NCBI GenBank assembly: GCA_030837965.1
Contig: JAUTXP010000052.1
Coordinates: forward strand, 33,625-97,624
Source of the DNA: Acidimicrobiaceae bacterium
Lineage (GTDB): Bacteria; Actinomycetota; Acidimicrobiia; Acidimicrobiales; JAUTXP01
Direction of reading: 5' to 3'
DNA: 64,000 bases
The translations under genes were made by a program, and so were the position numbers. Positions 9,594 to 18,331 of the stretch are shown here, in pieces. Under the pieces are notes generated by a model. It worked only from the letters and a program-made list of their open reading frames with translations, ran no database searches and was not told the DNA's origin. The first letter of the stretch is position 1. Every line of letters begins with the position of its first letter.

Positions 9594-10717
9594 GCCCTCG
9601 GGCCAATCCGGGTGAGCGGCTCCGCAGGCTGTTGGCTGTCATTCCGTGGCTGGCAGCTCGGGGCACGGCGTCGTTGGAGGAGATCGCCGAGCGGTTCGGG
9701 GTGGACGTGGCCACTGTGGAGGACGAGCTGTTGTTGGCGGCCTGCTGCGGGCTCCCGCCGTATTCGCCGGACCAGCTCATCGAGTTGGTGGTGGACGACG
9801 ACGGTGTGACGGCCAACGTGCCCGACTATTTCCGGCGGCCGCTGAAGCTCACCGCCGCGGACGGGTTTGCCATCCTGGCCGCGGGCCGGGCCTTGTTGGC
9901 GGTGCCCGGCTCCGACCCGACGGGGCCGCTGGCCACCGCGCTCGACAAGTTGGCCGGCGTCTTGGGCGGGCCTCGGGGGGTGACGGTCGAGTTGGACGCG
10001 CCTGCCCGGTTGCACGACTTGCGGGACGCGGTGGCGGCGTCGGAGCGCGTGGCCGTGGAGTACTACTCGGCATCGCGGGACGAGGTGACGAGCCGGGAGA
10101 TCGACCCGCTGTCGGTCTTCGCCGACCGGGGGCGGTGGTATGTGGCCGCGTACTGCCATCGGGCACAGGACGTGCTGACGTTCCGGGTGGACCGGGTGCG
10201 GTCGCTGCGGCGGACGGGGGAGACCTTCGATGCGGTCCGGGTGGGCGAGGCGCGCCGGTCGGGTGCGGGCGGGGGAGGCGGCGGCGGAGGCGGGGGATTG
10301 CACATCGCCTCGCTGGGCCCGGACCTGCAACATGTGACCTTGCTGCTTCCGGCCGAGGCCCGGTGGGTGGCGGAGGCGTACCCGACGACGTCGGTTGAGG
10401 ATCTGGGCGATGGTCGGCTCCGCGTCCGATTGGCCGTGACTGGCCTGCCTTGGCTGGAGCGGCTGCTCCTGCGGGTCGGGCCTGAGGTAAGGGTGGAGGA
10501 GCCTCCCGAGTTGGTTGCCGTCGGGCGCGAGGTGGCCCGGCGGCTGTTGGGCCGCTATCTGGCGGACGAGGCAGTTGGTGCTGCCGCTGCGGGCGGTGGT
10601 GCTGGCGACGGCGGCGGCGGGGCTGACGGTGGGGGCGGGGGCGGCTCAGCCGGCGAGTCGGGCGTGTCCGAGCCTGGTCGAGCGGACGCCGCGTCCACCA
10701 AAGGCAGCACGCGGTAG
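9590..10717 (+). CDS. pafC: WYL-domain regulator, PafC-like
   Basis: IPWLAARGTASLEEIAERFGVDVATVEDEL; VEYYSASRDEVTSREIDPLSVFADRGRWYVAAYCHRAQDVLTFRVDRVRSL; GTGA overlap with the previous gene. Confidence 0.82.
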   Translation: MSPRANPGERLRRLLAVIPWLAARGTASLEEIAERFGVDVATVEDELLLAACCGLPPYSPDQLIELVVDDDGVTANVPDYFRRPLKLTAADGFAILAAGRALLAVPGSDPTGPLATALDKLAGVLGGPRGVTVELDAPARLHDLRDAVAASERVAVEYYSASRDEVTSREIDPLSVFADRGRWYVAAYCHRAQDVLTFRVDRVRSLRRTGETFDAVRVGEARRSGAGGGGGGGGGGLHIASLGPDLQHVTLLLPAEARWVAEAYPTTSVEDLGDGRLRVRLAVTGLPWLERLLLRVGPEVRVEEPPELVAVGREVARRLLGRYLADEAVGAAAAGGGAGDGGGGADGGGGGGSAGESGVSEPGRADAASTKGSTR

Positions 10718-11175
10718 GCGATCTGTTCGGTGAGGGCGATCACCGTGGTCGCCCGGTCGATGCCCTGCACCTCGAGGATGCGGTTGATCACGACTTGGAG
10801 ATGGTCGTTGCTGCGGGCGACGACTCGGCAGTGGAGGTCTCCTTGGCCGGTGGTGGCGTGGGCTTCCTGTACCTCCGGGATGGCCCGAAGGTGCTCGACC
10901 ACGTCGTGCAGCCGGCCTTGGGCGATCTCGAGCGTGGTGAAGGCCAAGACGTGGTAGCCGAGGCCGCGCACATCGAGGTCGGGACCGAAGCCGGTGACGA
11001 CGCGCCGACGCTGCAACTTGTCGAGCCGGGCCTGCACCGTGCCCCTGGCCACACCCAGTTGCCGGGCCAACTCCATGACTCCGGCGCGGGGCGAGTCGGC
11101 CATGGCCCGGATGAGGCGGCGGTCCAGAGCGTCGACTGCTCCCGCGGGTTCGGCGGGCGAGGTGGTGGTCAACAT
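10555..11175 (-). CDS. Lrp/AsnC-family transcriptional regulator
   Basis: VDALDRRLIRAMADSPRAGVMELARQLGVARGTVQARLDKLQRRRVVTGFGPDLD; AsnC ligand-binding domain; Pro-rich C-terminal tail. Confidence 0.9.
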   Translation of the reverse strand: MLTTTSPAEPAGAVDALDRRLIRAMADSPRAGVMELARQLGVARGTVQARLDKLQRRRVVTGFGPDLDVRGLGYHVLAFTTLEIAQGRLHDVVEHLRAIPEVQEAHATTGQGDLHCRVVARSNDHLQVVINRILEVQGIDRATTVIALTEQIAYRVLPLVDAASARPGSDTPDSPAEPPPPPPSAPPPPSPAPPPAAAAPTASSAR

Positions 11176-11260
11176 GACCAAACCGTACTGCCAATCGGCC
11201 CACTGATTGGTCAATCTGCTATGGGCTTTTCCAATCACTTGACCAAATCGATGCGACCAA
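11174..11260. promoter_or_regulatory. Cluster of four TTGACCAA-like boxes in the Lrp / HDO-HPPD divergent intergenic region
   Basis: ATGACCAA (11174), TTGGTCAA (11207), TTGACCAA (11239), GCGACCAA (11253); first three spaced 32-33 bp. Confidence 0.55.
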
Positions 11261-11305
11261 TGAAGCTGAGCGCTACAGCCTGTTCAGCTGCAAGGGGGAA
11301 GCACC

Positions 11306-12178
11306 GTGACGGTGACGGAAACGCGAGGCCAGCGGGGCGCCGTTCGGGACCTGCCTGCCTTCCAGGCGCGGGTGGACGAAGTGGTCGGGACACATCCGGT
11401 CGTGGTCGACAACCGCTACACGAAGTGGTTCGCCGCGGGCACGGCCACTTTGGACGAGGTCCGCCACTTGACGGTCCAGTTCTCCGTGTTCAGCCACCTG
11501 TTCGTCGAGGCGCAGCTCCGCAAGGTCATCAACGCCGCGGACATCGACAGCTATCGGGCGGGCAAGGAGATCCTGATGAACGAGTTGGGTGTGGTCTTCA
11601 ACGGCCGCACCGACGACGAGGGGATCGCCACCGAGGGGACGGTCGACGGGAGCCGCTACCGGCATCCGGCCGCCCACTTCGAATGGCTTGTGCGTTTTGC
11701 CCGCCCGCTCGGGCTGGGCTTTGAGGATCTGGGCAAGCGCCGCCACGGCACTCCATCCACCTTGTTCTTCTGCGACGAGCTCCTGCGGGTCTACGGCCAC
11801 CAGGACGCGTCGATCGCCGAGGGGGCCTCGTACGCGGTCGAGCACTGGGCCGCGGCGGGCTTCTGGAAGGAGCTGATCGCGGGCCTGAAGGCGTTCAAGG
11901 CGAGGGAGTGCGCCGAGCTGCACCTCGGCTTTTGGACCTGGCACGACAAGGTCGAGGACCAACACGCGGCCCATACCGCCGACGAGCTGGCCGAGGCCTT
12001 CTACAACGAGGACTTCGATGAGGAGCTGTTCCTGCAAGGCGCCCGCGAGATGCTCGACGGGGTGAAGGCGTTCTGGGACGGGCTGGAGGCCGACCGCGCC
12101 GCCGGCGTGGGGGCTGGGGCGCTCGGCGGCCTTTCGGGTTTTCGGGCGGACGCGAGCGAGGAGGGCGGGCGGCAATGA
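11306..12178 (+). CDS. Haem-oxygenase-like diiron protein (iron-containing redox enzyme / TenA-PqqC-CADD fold)
   Basis: EAQLRKVINAADIDSYRAGKEILMNELGVVFNG...HPAAHFEW...EGASYAVEHWAAAGFWKEL...HLGFWTWHDKVEDQHAAHT ligand pattern. Confidence 0.75.
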   Translation: MTVTETRGQRGAVRDLPAFQARVDEVVGTHPVVVDNRYTKWFAAGTATLDEVRHLTVQFSVFSHLFVEAQLRKVINAADIDSYRAGKEILMNELGVVFNGRTDDEGIATEGTVDGSRYRHPAAHFEWLVRFARPLGLGFEDLGKRRHGTPSTLFFCDELLRVYGHQDASIAEGASYAVEHWAAAGFWKELIAGLKAFKARECAELHLGFWTWHDKVEDQHAAHTADELAEAFYNEDFDEELFLQGAREMLDGVKAFWDGLEADRAAGVGAGALGGLSGFRADASEEGGRQ

Positions 12179-13383
12179 CGTCGACCATCGACGAAGGACA
12201 TGCGGTTGGGACCGGGGCGACGTCTGGCCCGGCGCCAGCGGGCGGGCCTGCGCCCGTCCGGGCGGGGGCGCCTGCCCCCGTAGAAGGGCCTGCGCCCGCC
12301 GAGTTGTTCCTGGGATGGGACCACTTGGAATGGTGGGTCGGGAACGCCCGTGCGTTTGCTGCGTACATGTGCGCCTCGTTCGGGTTCCAGGTCGTGGCCT
12401 ACGCCGGGCCCGAGACTGGGATCACCGACCGGGCCTCGTATGTCTTGGAGCAGGGCGGGATCCGATTCGTGGTGAGCGGCGGGCTGTCGCCTGCCTCGCC
12501 CATTGCCGCATCCGTTCGTGATCACGGCGACGGCGTGCACGACGTGGCCATCGCCGTGACCAGCGCGCAAGGGGCCTATGACGCGGCCCTCGCCAGAGGG
12601 GCCGTCGGCCTCATGGCTCCGACCGTGGAGGAGGACGACAGTGGGAAGCTCGTCCGCGCCTCTATTGCTGCGTATGGAGATACGCAGCACTCGTTCATCG
12701 AGCGTGCCGCGTACAGCGGCCCCTTTGCACCTGGGTACACCACCGAGAACCTGCCACCGCTGTCCGCGGCACACCCGACCAACCTGCGGCTGATCGACCA
12801 CTGTGTCGCCAATGTCGCCAAGGGCGAGCTTGACGGCTGGGTCGACTTCTACCGCAGGACGCTTGGCTTCGATCAGCTCGTCCACTTCGATGACGAGCAG
12901 ATCTCGACCGAGTACTCAGCTCTCATGTCGACCGTCGTTTGGGACGGCTCGAAGATCGTGCTTCCGATCAACGAGCCTGCCGACGGCCTTCGCAAGAGCC
13001 AGATTCAGGAGTACCTCGACTACTACGGCTGCGCCGGCGTGCAGCACGTGGCCATGCGGACGGACGACATCGTGTCGACCGTGAGTGCGCTCCGAGCTCG
13101 AGGGGTCCGGTTCTTGCGGGTCCCCGACGCGTACTACGAGGACGTGCGGGCCCGTTTGCACGACCTCGACTTGCCGTGGGACCGGCTTCAGGAGCTCGGC
13201 ATCCTGATCGACCGGGACCACGACGGGTACCTGTTGCAGATCTTCACGGAGATGGTGACGGACAGGCCAACGATTTTCTTCGAGGTCATCCAGCGCCAAG
13301 GGGCCAAGGGCTTCGGGGCCGGGAACTTCAAGGCCTTGTTCGAGGCCATCGAGCGGGAGCAGGCCCGCCGGGGCAACCTCTAG
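12175..13383 (+). CDS. hpd: 4-hydroxyphenylpyruvate dioxygenase-type VOC dioxygenase
   Basis: GWDHLEWWVGNA, LIDHCVANV, VQHVAMRTDDI, TIFFEVIQRQGAKGFGAGNFKALFEAIEREQ..RGNL; Fe ligands H, H, E present; ATGA overlap with the HDO gene. Confidence 0.9.
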   Translation: MTSTIDEGHAVGTGATSGPAPAGGPAPVRAGAPAPVEGPAPAELFLGWDHLEWWVGNARAFAAYMCASFGFQVVAYAGPETGITDRASYVLEQGGIRFVVSGGLSPASPIAASVRDHGDGVHDVAIAVTSAQGAYDAALARGAVGLMAPTVEEDDSGKLVRASIAAYGDTQHSFIERAAYSGPFAPGYTTENLPPLSAAHPTNLRLIDHCVANVAKGELDGWVDFYRRTLGFDQLVHFDDEQISTEYSALMSTVVWDGSKIVLPINEPADGLRKSQIQEYLDYYGCAGVQHVAMRTDDIVSTVSALRARGVRFLRVPDAYYEDVRARLHDLDLPWDRLQELGILIDRDHDGYLLQIFTEMVTDRPTIFFEVIQRQGAKGFGAGNFKALFEAIEREQARRGNL

Positions 13384-13516
13384 CTAGACGAGCGGCCTCG
13401 CGGCCAAACAGGACTGCGCGGCGCGCCGCGCTGTCAGCCGGCGTCCACCTCCAATTGAGCGCAGTCTCCCCGACTCTGCCGTCGCGCCCCTCGCCCGACC
13501 ACTCGGCCTCACGGCC

Positions 13517-14131
13517 TCACGGGTGGCAGAGGTTCGTGAGCTCGCTCGTGGCAGCCATAACCGAGTCGGGGTCCGACGCGCGGGACGCGGCCAGGAGTCG
13601 GCTCGCCGCGCCCCGCACGTCGGTTGAGGCCGAGGCCGCGTTTCGCACCACCTCCTCCGGCGACGCGGCCTCGCCTGCCAACGATCTCGACCGGTAGTTG
13701 CGGAAGGCGGCACACGCGGCGCCCCCACTGCCACCACCGCCGACACCACTGCCACCAGCGCCACCGGCAGTGCCCCCGCCGTCCAGTCGCGCCAGGGAGG
13801 CCCGCCCCAACGTCAGGCCCAACGCCACCACCACGACCACGGCAACAGCCGCCAGCACGCGGCCCGACGCGCGGGGGAGCAGCCGGGCTTCCTCCGCGCG
13901 CCGAGCCGAGACGATGGCGGCATCGGCATCGCGTGACGCGGTTCGCCACCACGAACGGTTGGCCGCGCCGCAGCCGCAGCGCCAGGACTCCAAAGAGTCG
14001 GGCACTCGTTGCATGGCATCGCAGCGCGCGCACAGCGCCCACCACCAGACCTGTCCGCACGACTGGCACCGGTGCGACACGGACTGCTCGCCGACTTGTT
14101 GCGCAGTGGCACACCACGGGCACCTGACCAT
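13517..14131 (-). CDS. Zinc-ribbon membrane protein of unknown function, last gene of the pilin operon
   Basis: MVRCPWCATAQQVGEQSVSHRCQSCGQVWWWALCARC zinc-ribbon cysteines, then one TM segment and Gly-rich linker; TGATG overlap with the upstream gene. Confidence 0.65.
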   Translation of the reverse strand: MVRCPWCATAQQVGEQSVSHRCQSCGQVWWWALCARCDAMQRVPDSLESWRCGCGAANRSWWRTASRDADAAIVSARRAEEARLLPRASGRVLAAVAVVVVVALGLTLGRASLARLDGGGTAGGAGGSGVGGGGSGGAACAAFRNYRSRSLAGEAASPEEVVRNAASASTDVRGAASRLLAASRASDPDSVMAATSELTNLCHP

Positions 14132-15333
14132 CAGAAACCCACCGAAGAGGACGGAACCTCGTGCCAATGGCTCACCGTCCAGTTGCGGACCAGCTCGGCC
14201 GACAGGTTCTGGTCGTAGCCCAGGGTGAAGTTGGGGGCGCCGTTGACCTTGACAGAGTTGACGGTGATGGACCCGAACCACGTGGCCCCGCCATTCAGCG
14301 TCAGCTCGCTGGCGGGCGCGTACAGAACGGCCGTCGTCGTCGTGGCGTGCGAGCCATTGCCGAAGTCGAGCGCCCCGCTGCCCGCCTTGTAGATCTGCAG
14401 GTCATTGCCGCGGCCGCCTTGGTTGACGGTGCTGTCGGCCATGGTCAGCCGGTGGTCGGCCGTGACGTACACGATGGCGGGCGGGTTGATGACGGTCACG
14501 TTGCCCACGAACGACACGTCGTGATCGCACACGACAGGCACCCCGCTCATGCCGTTGATCACCGTTGTGAACGCCCCCAACGGCGGGCAGGTCTGCACGC
14601 CGATGGTGGGGACCACGATCGGGTCGAGGACGTACGGCCCCTCCTGCGCCAACGGGTTGGGGCAGCCGATGCACGAGCCCGCGGGCGAGTAGTAGTCCTG
14701 GTAGTCGCCCGCGCCCGAACCAGAGTTGACCACGATGCTTCGGTTCGAGCCGAGATGGGCTTTTCCGGTGTGCGGCCCGCCCGAGGTCGAGTACGAGTAG
14801 ATGTTGAGGCCGCCGTTGCCGTTCAACGTCAGGCCCTGGTTGGAGAACAATGCGTACGGGAACTTCTGGCGCCGCGACACCGTCGCCTCCACGGCATGGG
14901 CCGAGCCGTTGATGACGCCCTTCACCTTCACCACGTAGCGGTCGTCGCTCTGTCGTGTGGCCACGTACTGGAAGGCACCGCCGCCCACCGATCCTGCGCC
15001 TGAGATGTTGGTCGACGCGGCCTGGTCGATGCGGAACAAGGCGTCGGACAGACCGCCGTCGGCCGTGGCCAAGGCGGCGACGAAGTCCTGGCCTCGACGG
15101 ACCTGGTTCAGCGAGACCAGGGACCGGGCCAACACGGCGACCGACAGCGTGCTCAGCACGAGCATGACCATCATGGCCACCGCGATCGAGCCCTCCTCGT
15201 CGATGCCGATACGCCCACAGGAACAGGGCGGCCCACTCTCCGGGCCCGGAGCCCAAAGCCGACCCCTAAGCCGACGCCAAAGCCGATCCCGACGGCACCC
15301 ACGCCCGCGCCGCCCGCACACTGGCCTCAACAT
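14131..15333 (-). CDS. PilX-like pilus-assembly/secreted protein
   Basis: EEGSIAVAMMVMLVLSTLSVAVLARSLVSLNQVRRGQDF N-terminal TM, then large beta-rich domain; position in pilin operon; exact start uncertain. Confidence 0.6.
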   Translation of the reverse strand: MLRPVCGRRGRGCRRDRLWRRLRGRLWAPGPESGPPCSCGRIGIDEEGSIAVAMMVMLVLSTLSVAVLARSLVSLNQVRRGQDFVAALATADGGLSDALFRIDQAASTNISGAGSVGGGAFQYVATRQSDDRYVVKVKGVINGSAHAVEATVSRRQKFPYALFSNQGLTLNGNGGLNIYSYSTSGGPHTGKAHLGSNRSIVVNSGSGAGDYQDYYSPAGSCIGCPNPLAQEGPYVLDPIVVPTIGVQTCPPLGAFTTVINGMSGVPVVCDHDVSFVGNVTVINPPAIVYVTADHRLTMADSTVNQGGRGNDLQIYKAGSGALDFGNGSHATTTTAVLYAPASELTLNGGATWFGSITVNSVKVNGAPNFTLGYDQNLSAELVRNWTVSHWHEVPSSSVGF

Positions 15334-15941
15334 CCGACCCCTCCGGGCAGGCGGTTGCGCAACTCGCCGTCAGACTCGCTGCGGAACGGCTGCGGGCCAG
15401 GCGCGCTGTCGGCGTACAGGGTGATGTGCACGCGGATGGTGCAGTTGGCGAAGTCGGCCGCGGTGGCCGTGGTCGACGTCAGCTCGGTGCCCGCCGAGTT
15501 GTAGTACCGGAACAACGGGATGCCGGCGTCGCCGTTGCGCACGCGGCTCAACGAGTACGTCGTCGCCGTCACCGATCCGCCTGGGGCGGCAAGCGTCTGA
15601 CGGCGCACGACCCCGCTGGCCGACTCGAAGTCCCAACGCACATACGCCTGATGCGATCCGCTGGTCGTCTTCAACTCCAGTTCCATCGTGTCGCGATATG
15701 TCGCGGTCGTGGCCAGAGGAAGGAGGGGATCGGCGGCGCGCACGTCGCGGGCGATGGCGACCAGCGCATACCGGACGTCCTCTTGATTGTCCACGCTGGC
15801 CCGGAGCCTGCGTTCGGCCTTGGTCTGGGTGTTGAGCAGGCCCAACAGCGTGGTGAGGACCACGAGCAACAGCATCGAGGCCGTTGCTGTCTCCACCACC
15901 GTGAACCCGGCTTCACTCGGCCGCGCTGGGATCATGGGCAT
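15327..15941 (-). CDS. PilW-like type IV pilin / pseudopilin
   Basis: MPMIPARPSEAGFTVVETATASMLLLVVLTTLLGLLNTQTKAERRLRAS prepilin-type G-FTxxE motif and hydrophobic helix. Confidence 0.8.
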   Translation of the reverse strand: MPMIPARPSEAGFTVVETATASMLLLVVLTTLLGLLNTQTKAERRLRASVDNQEDVRYALVAIARDVRAADPLLPLATTATYRDTMELELKTTSGSHQAYVRWDFESASGVVRRQTLAAPGGSVTATTYSLSRVRNGDAGIPLFRYYNSAGTELTSTTATAADFANCTIRVHITLYADSAPGPQPFRSESDGELRNRLPGGVGC

Positions 15942-17113
15942 GTCTTCGCGTTGTGGACGCAGACGGTCAGGGTCAAAGCGCCGAGGACGTTGCCGCCGCC
16001 GTCCACGACCTGGACCTGGTGCGTCCCGGTGTCCCACGCCGTCGTGATGCCGTTGACCGTCCCCACCCACACGCCCGTCGTCCCGGCGATGAGGTAGGCG
16101 GTGTTGGTCGAGCCGCTGCGGGCCGAGTACCGGAGTTGCAAGCCCGAGCACACGCCAGTCGCGTTCACGCTGGCCACCGCGTCTGCCGACAGCAGGGTCG
16201 ACGCGCCGTTGAGGCGGTTGACGGCCGAGGGCGTCAACGTGGCCGTGCCCAGTTGGCACACAGTCGCCAGTGTCGAGGTGGTCGTGGCCAGCGCCATCAC
16301 CGACCACGACGACTGAAGCCCGTTGGCCGCCTTGGCCGCCACACGGAACTGGTACGCGGTCGACGCGGACAGGCCGGTCGCCGAATACGAGGTGACCGAC
16401 GCGGGCTGTGTGTCCGTGAGCAGATGGGCAGTGGCGAACGAGTCGGTCGAGAACTGCACCACCCACGTGCTGACCGGCGGGGTGCTGATCGGGTTGGGCG
16501 TCCAGGCCAGGTCCACGGTCGACGCGCCCGAAGCGCCAGTCGGCACCGTCGCGGCGAGGGCCAGCGGCGGCGAAGGGGGCACCGGCGACGCCACCACCGT
16601 CGTCGTGGTCGTCACTCCTCCTTGTGGCCCGGTGTAGACGCCCTGTCCGCCCGGATACACGAACGCCTCTTGCCGCACGGCGTGGGCCATGGCCTGGTCG
16701 CTCCACGTCACGACCACCACCACGCGCTTGTAGGCCTGGGCGTAGCCCGCGGTGGATGCGGCGTCGGCCCACACGACCTGTCGCGCGAACTGGAACGTCA
16801 TCCCGCCCAGCACCTGGTCCGGGCCGAAAGGCTGGACGACCGGGTCGCCCACCACGACGGTGACCGCGCCCTCGAACGCCGGGGTGAAGCCGGCCTGCAC
16901 CGGGCTGAAGCCGAGCCGGTCGTAGGGGACGGCGCGCATGGCCTCCGCCTCCTTGGTGGCCAAGGCCACGGCCCGGGAGCGGTTGTTGCCCTCGCTGGCA
17001 ACGGCGAAGGACGCGTGGAACACATGCACGACGCTGCCGATGCCGATGCTCAGGATGGTCAACGCCATCATCAGCTCCACCAACGTGAAGCCATCGTCGC
17101 GCCGGTCGCGCAT
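15932..17113 (-). CDS. PilV-like type IV pilin with C-terminal fibronectin type III-like domain
   Basis: MRDRRDDGFTLVELMMALTILSIGIGSVVHVFHAS prepilin signal; STVDLAWTPNPIST...YSATGLSASTAYQFRVAAKAANGLQS Fn3-like repeat. Confidence 0.82.
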   Translation of the reverse strand: MRDRRDDGFTLVELMMALTILSIGIGSVVHVFHASFAVASEGNNRSRAVALATKEAEAMRAVPYDRLGFSPVQAGFTPAFEGAVTVVVGDPVVQPFGPDQVLGGMTFQFARQVVWADAASTAGYAQAYKRVVVVVTWSDQAMAHAVRQEAFVYPGGQGVYTGPQGGVTTTTTVVASPVPPSPPLALAATVPTGASGASTVDLAWTPNPISTPPVSTWVVQFSTDSFATAHLLTDTQPASVTSYSATGLSASTAYQFRVAAKAANGLQSSWSVMALATTTSTLATVCQLGTATLTPSAVNRLNGASTLLSADAVASVNATGVCSGLQLRYSARSGSTNTAYLIAGTTGVWVGTVNGITTAWDTGTHQVQVVDGGGNVLGALTLTVCVHNAKTCP

Positions 17114-17127
17114 ATGCCACACCTCCA

Positions 17128-17220
17128 GGCGGCCCGGCCGGCCTTCCCCGTGAGGGGGGTGGGCCCCGTGGCTTTGCGTCCCCGCCTTCCGACGGGTTTG
17201 CCTTTGTTCGGGAGTCGCCG
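17128..17220 (-). promoter_or_regulatory. c-di-GMP-I (GEMM-I) riboswitch in the leader of the pilin operon
   Basis: Reverse complement GGCGACTCCCGAACAAAGGCAAACCCGTCGGAAGGCGGGGACGCAAAGCCACGGGGCCC...GGCCGGCCGGGCCGCC: conserved GGCAAACC, GNRA loop (GGAA), GGGACGCAAAGCC; P1 GGCG[ACT]CCCG/CGGG[C]CGCC; GGAGG RBS directly follows. Confidence 0.92.
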
Positions 17221-17391
17221 TCTCTATCGACAAAACCACGCTCTGCGTTATATCGATCCGTGGAAATGGTCCGACCGGGCCAGGAGCCATAGCCCGATGT
17301 GACCCCGCCCGCGGCGACTACGGGCCCAGGCGGAATGACTGCCGGCCGCGTCGGCGGGCGGCCTTCACAACCCGGCTTCTAGGCTGCGGCC

Positions 17392-18324
17392 ATGACCAAG
17401 CCCTTCAGGTTCGGCGTGCAGTCCCAATTGGCCCCGGACGCCAAGGCGTGGCGGGACCGGGCCCGACAGGTCGAGGACATGGGGTACTCGACCTTCTGGA
17501 TTCCCGACCACTTCGGTGAGCAGTGGGGCCCGATCGCGGCCCTGACCGCGGCCGCGGACGCCACCACCACACTTCGAGTGGGCGCCCTGGTCTTCGACAA
17601 CGACTACCGCCACCCGGGGATGCTGGCCAAGGAGATGGCCACCCTCGACATCCTGAGCGAGGGGCGCATGGAGTTCGGCATCGGCGCCGGGTGGATGAAG
17701 AGCGACTACGAGGAGTACGGCCTCGATTACGACTCGCCGGGCGTGCGCATCGACCGCATGGTCGAGGGCCTGGCCGTCATCAAACAGCTCTGGACCGAGG
17801 GCGTGGCCAACTTCGAGGGCAAGCACTACCGCTACACCAATGCCAAGGGCGAGCCCCGGCCGGTCCAGCAGCCCCACCCCCCGGTGCTCATCGGCGGCGG
17901 AGGCAAGCGCATGCTCACCATCGCGGCCAAAGAGGCTGACATCATCGGCTTCAACACCAAGTTGACCGCGGGCTACGTCGGGCCCGAGGCCGCGGCCGAG
18001 GCCACGCCCGAGAAGTTCCGCGAGCGCATCCAGTGGGTGAAGGACGCGGCGGGCGACCGCCTGGACGGCTTGGAGTTCCAATGCTGGTCCGGCTTCTGCT
18101 TCGTCACCGACGACCGCCAAGGCGTGGCCGAGATGATGGGCCCGATGTTCGGCCTCACCCCCGAGCAGGCCCTGCAGGTCCCCATCGTCATGGCGGGCAC
18201 GGTCGACCAGATCGCCGAGTCGCTCCAAGAGCGCCGCGAGGAGTACGGCTTCAGCTATTGGTGCGTGCCCGGCGACGCCTACGAGGCCATGGCCCCAGTC
18301 GTGGCCAAGCTGGCCGGGACGTAA
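17392..18324 (+). CDS. LLM-class F420-dependent oxidoreductase
   Basis: GYSTFWIPDHFGEQWGPIAALTAAADATTTLRVGALVFDNDYRHPGMLAKEMATLDILSEGRMEFGIGAGW. Confidence 0.9.
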   Translation: MTKPFRFGVQSQLAPDAKAWRDRARQVEDMGYSTFWIPDHFGEQWGPIAALTAAADATTTLRVGALVFDNDYRHPGMLAKEMATLDILSEGRMEFGIGAGWMKSDYEEYGLDYDSPGVRIDRMVEGLAVIKQLWTEGVANFEGKHYRYTNAKGEPRPVQQPHPPVLIGGGGKRMLTIAAKEADIIGFNTKLTAGYVGPEAAAEATPEKFRERIQWVKDAAGDRLDGLEFQCWSGFCFVTDDRQGVAEMMGPMFGLTPEQALQVPIVMAGTVDQIAESLQERREEYGFSYWCVPGDAYEAMAPVVAKLAGT

Positions 18325-18331
18325 CCGGCAG

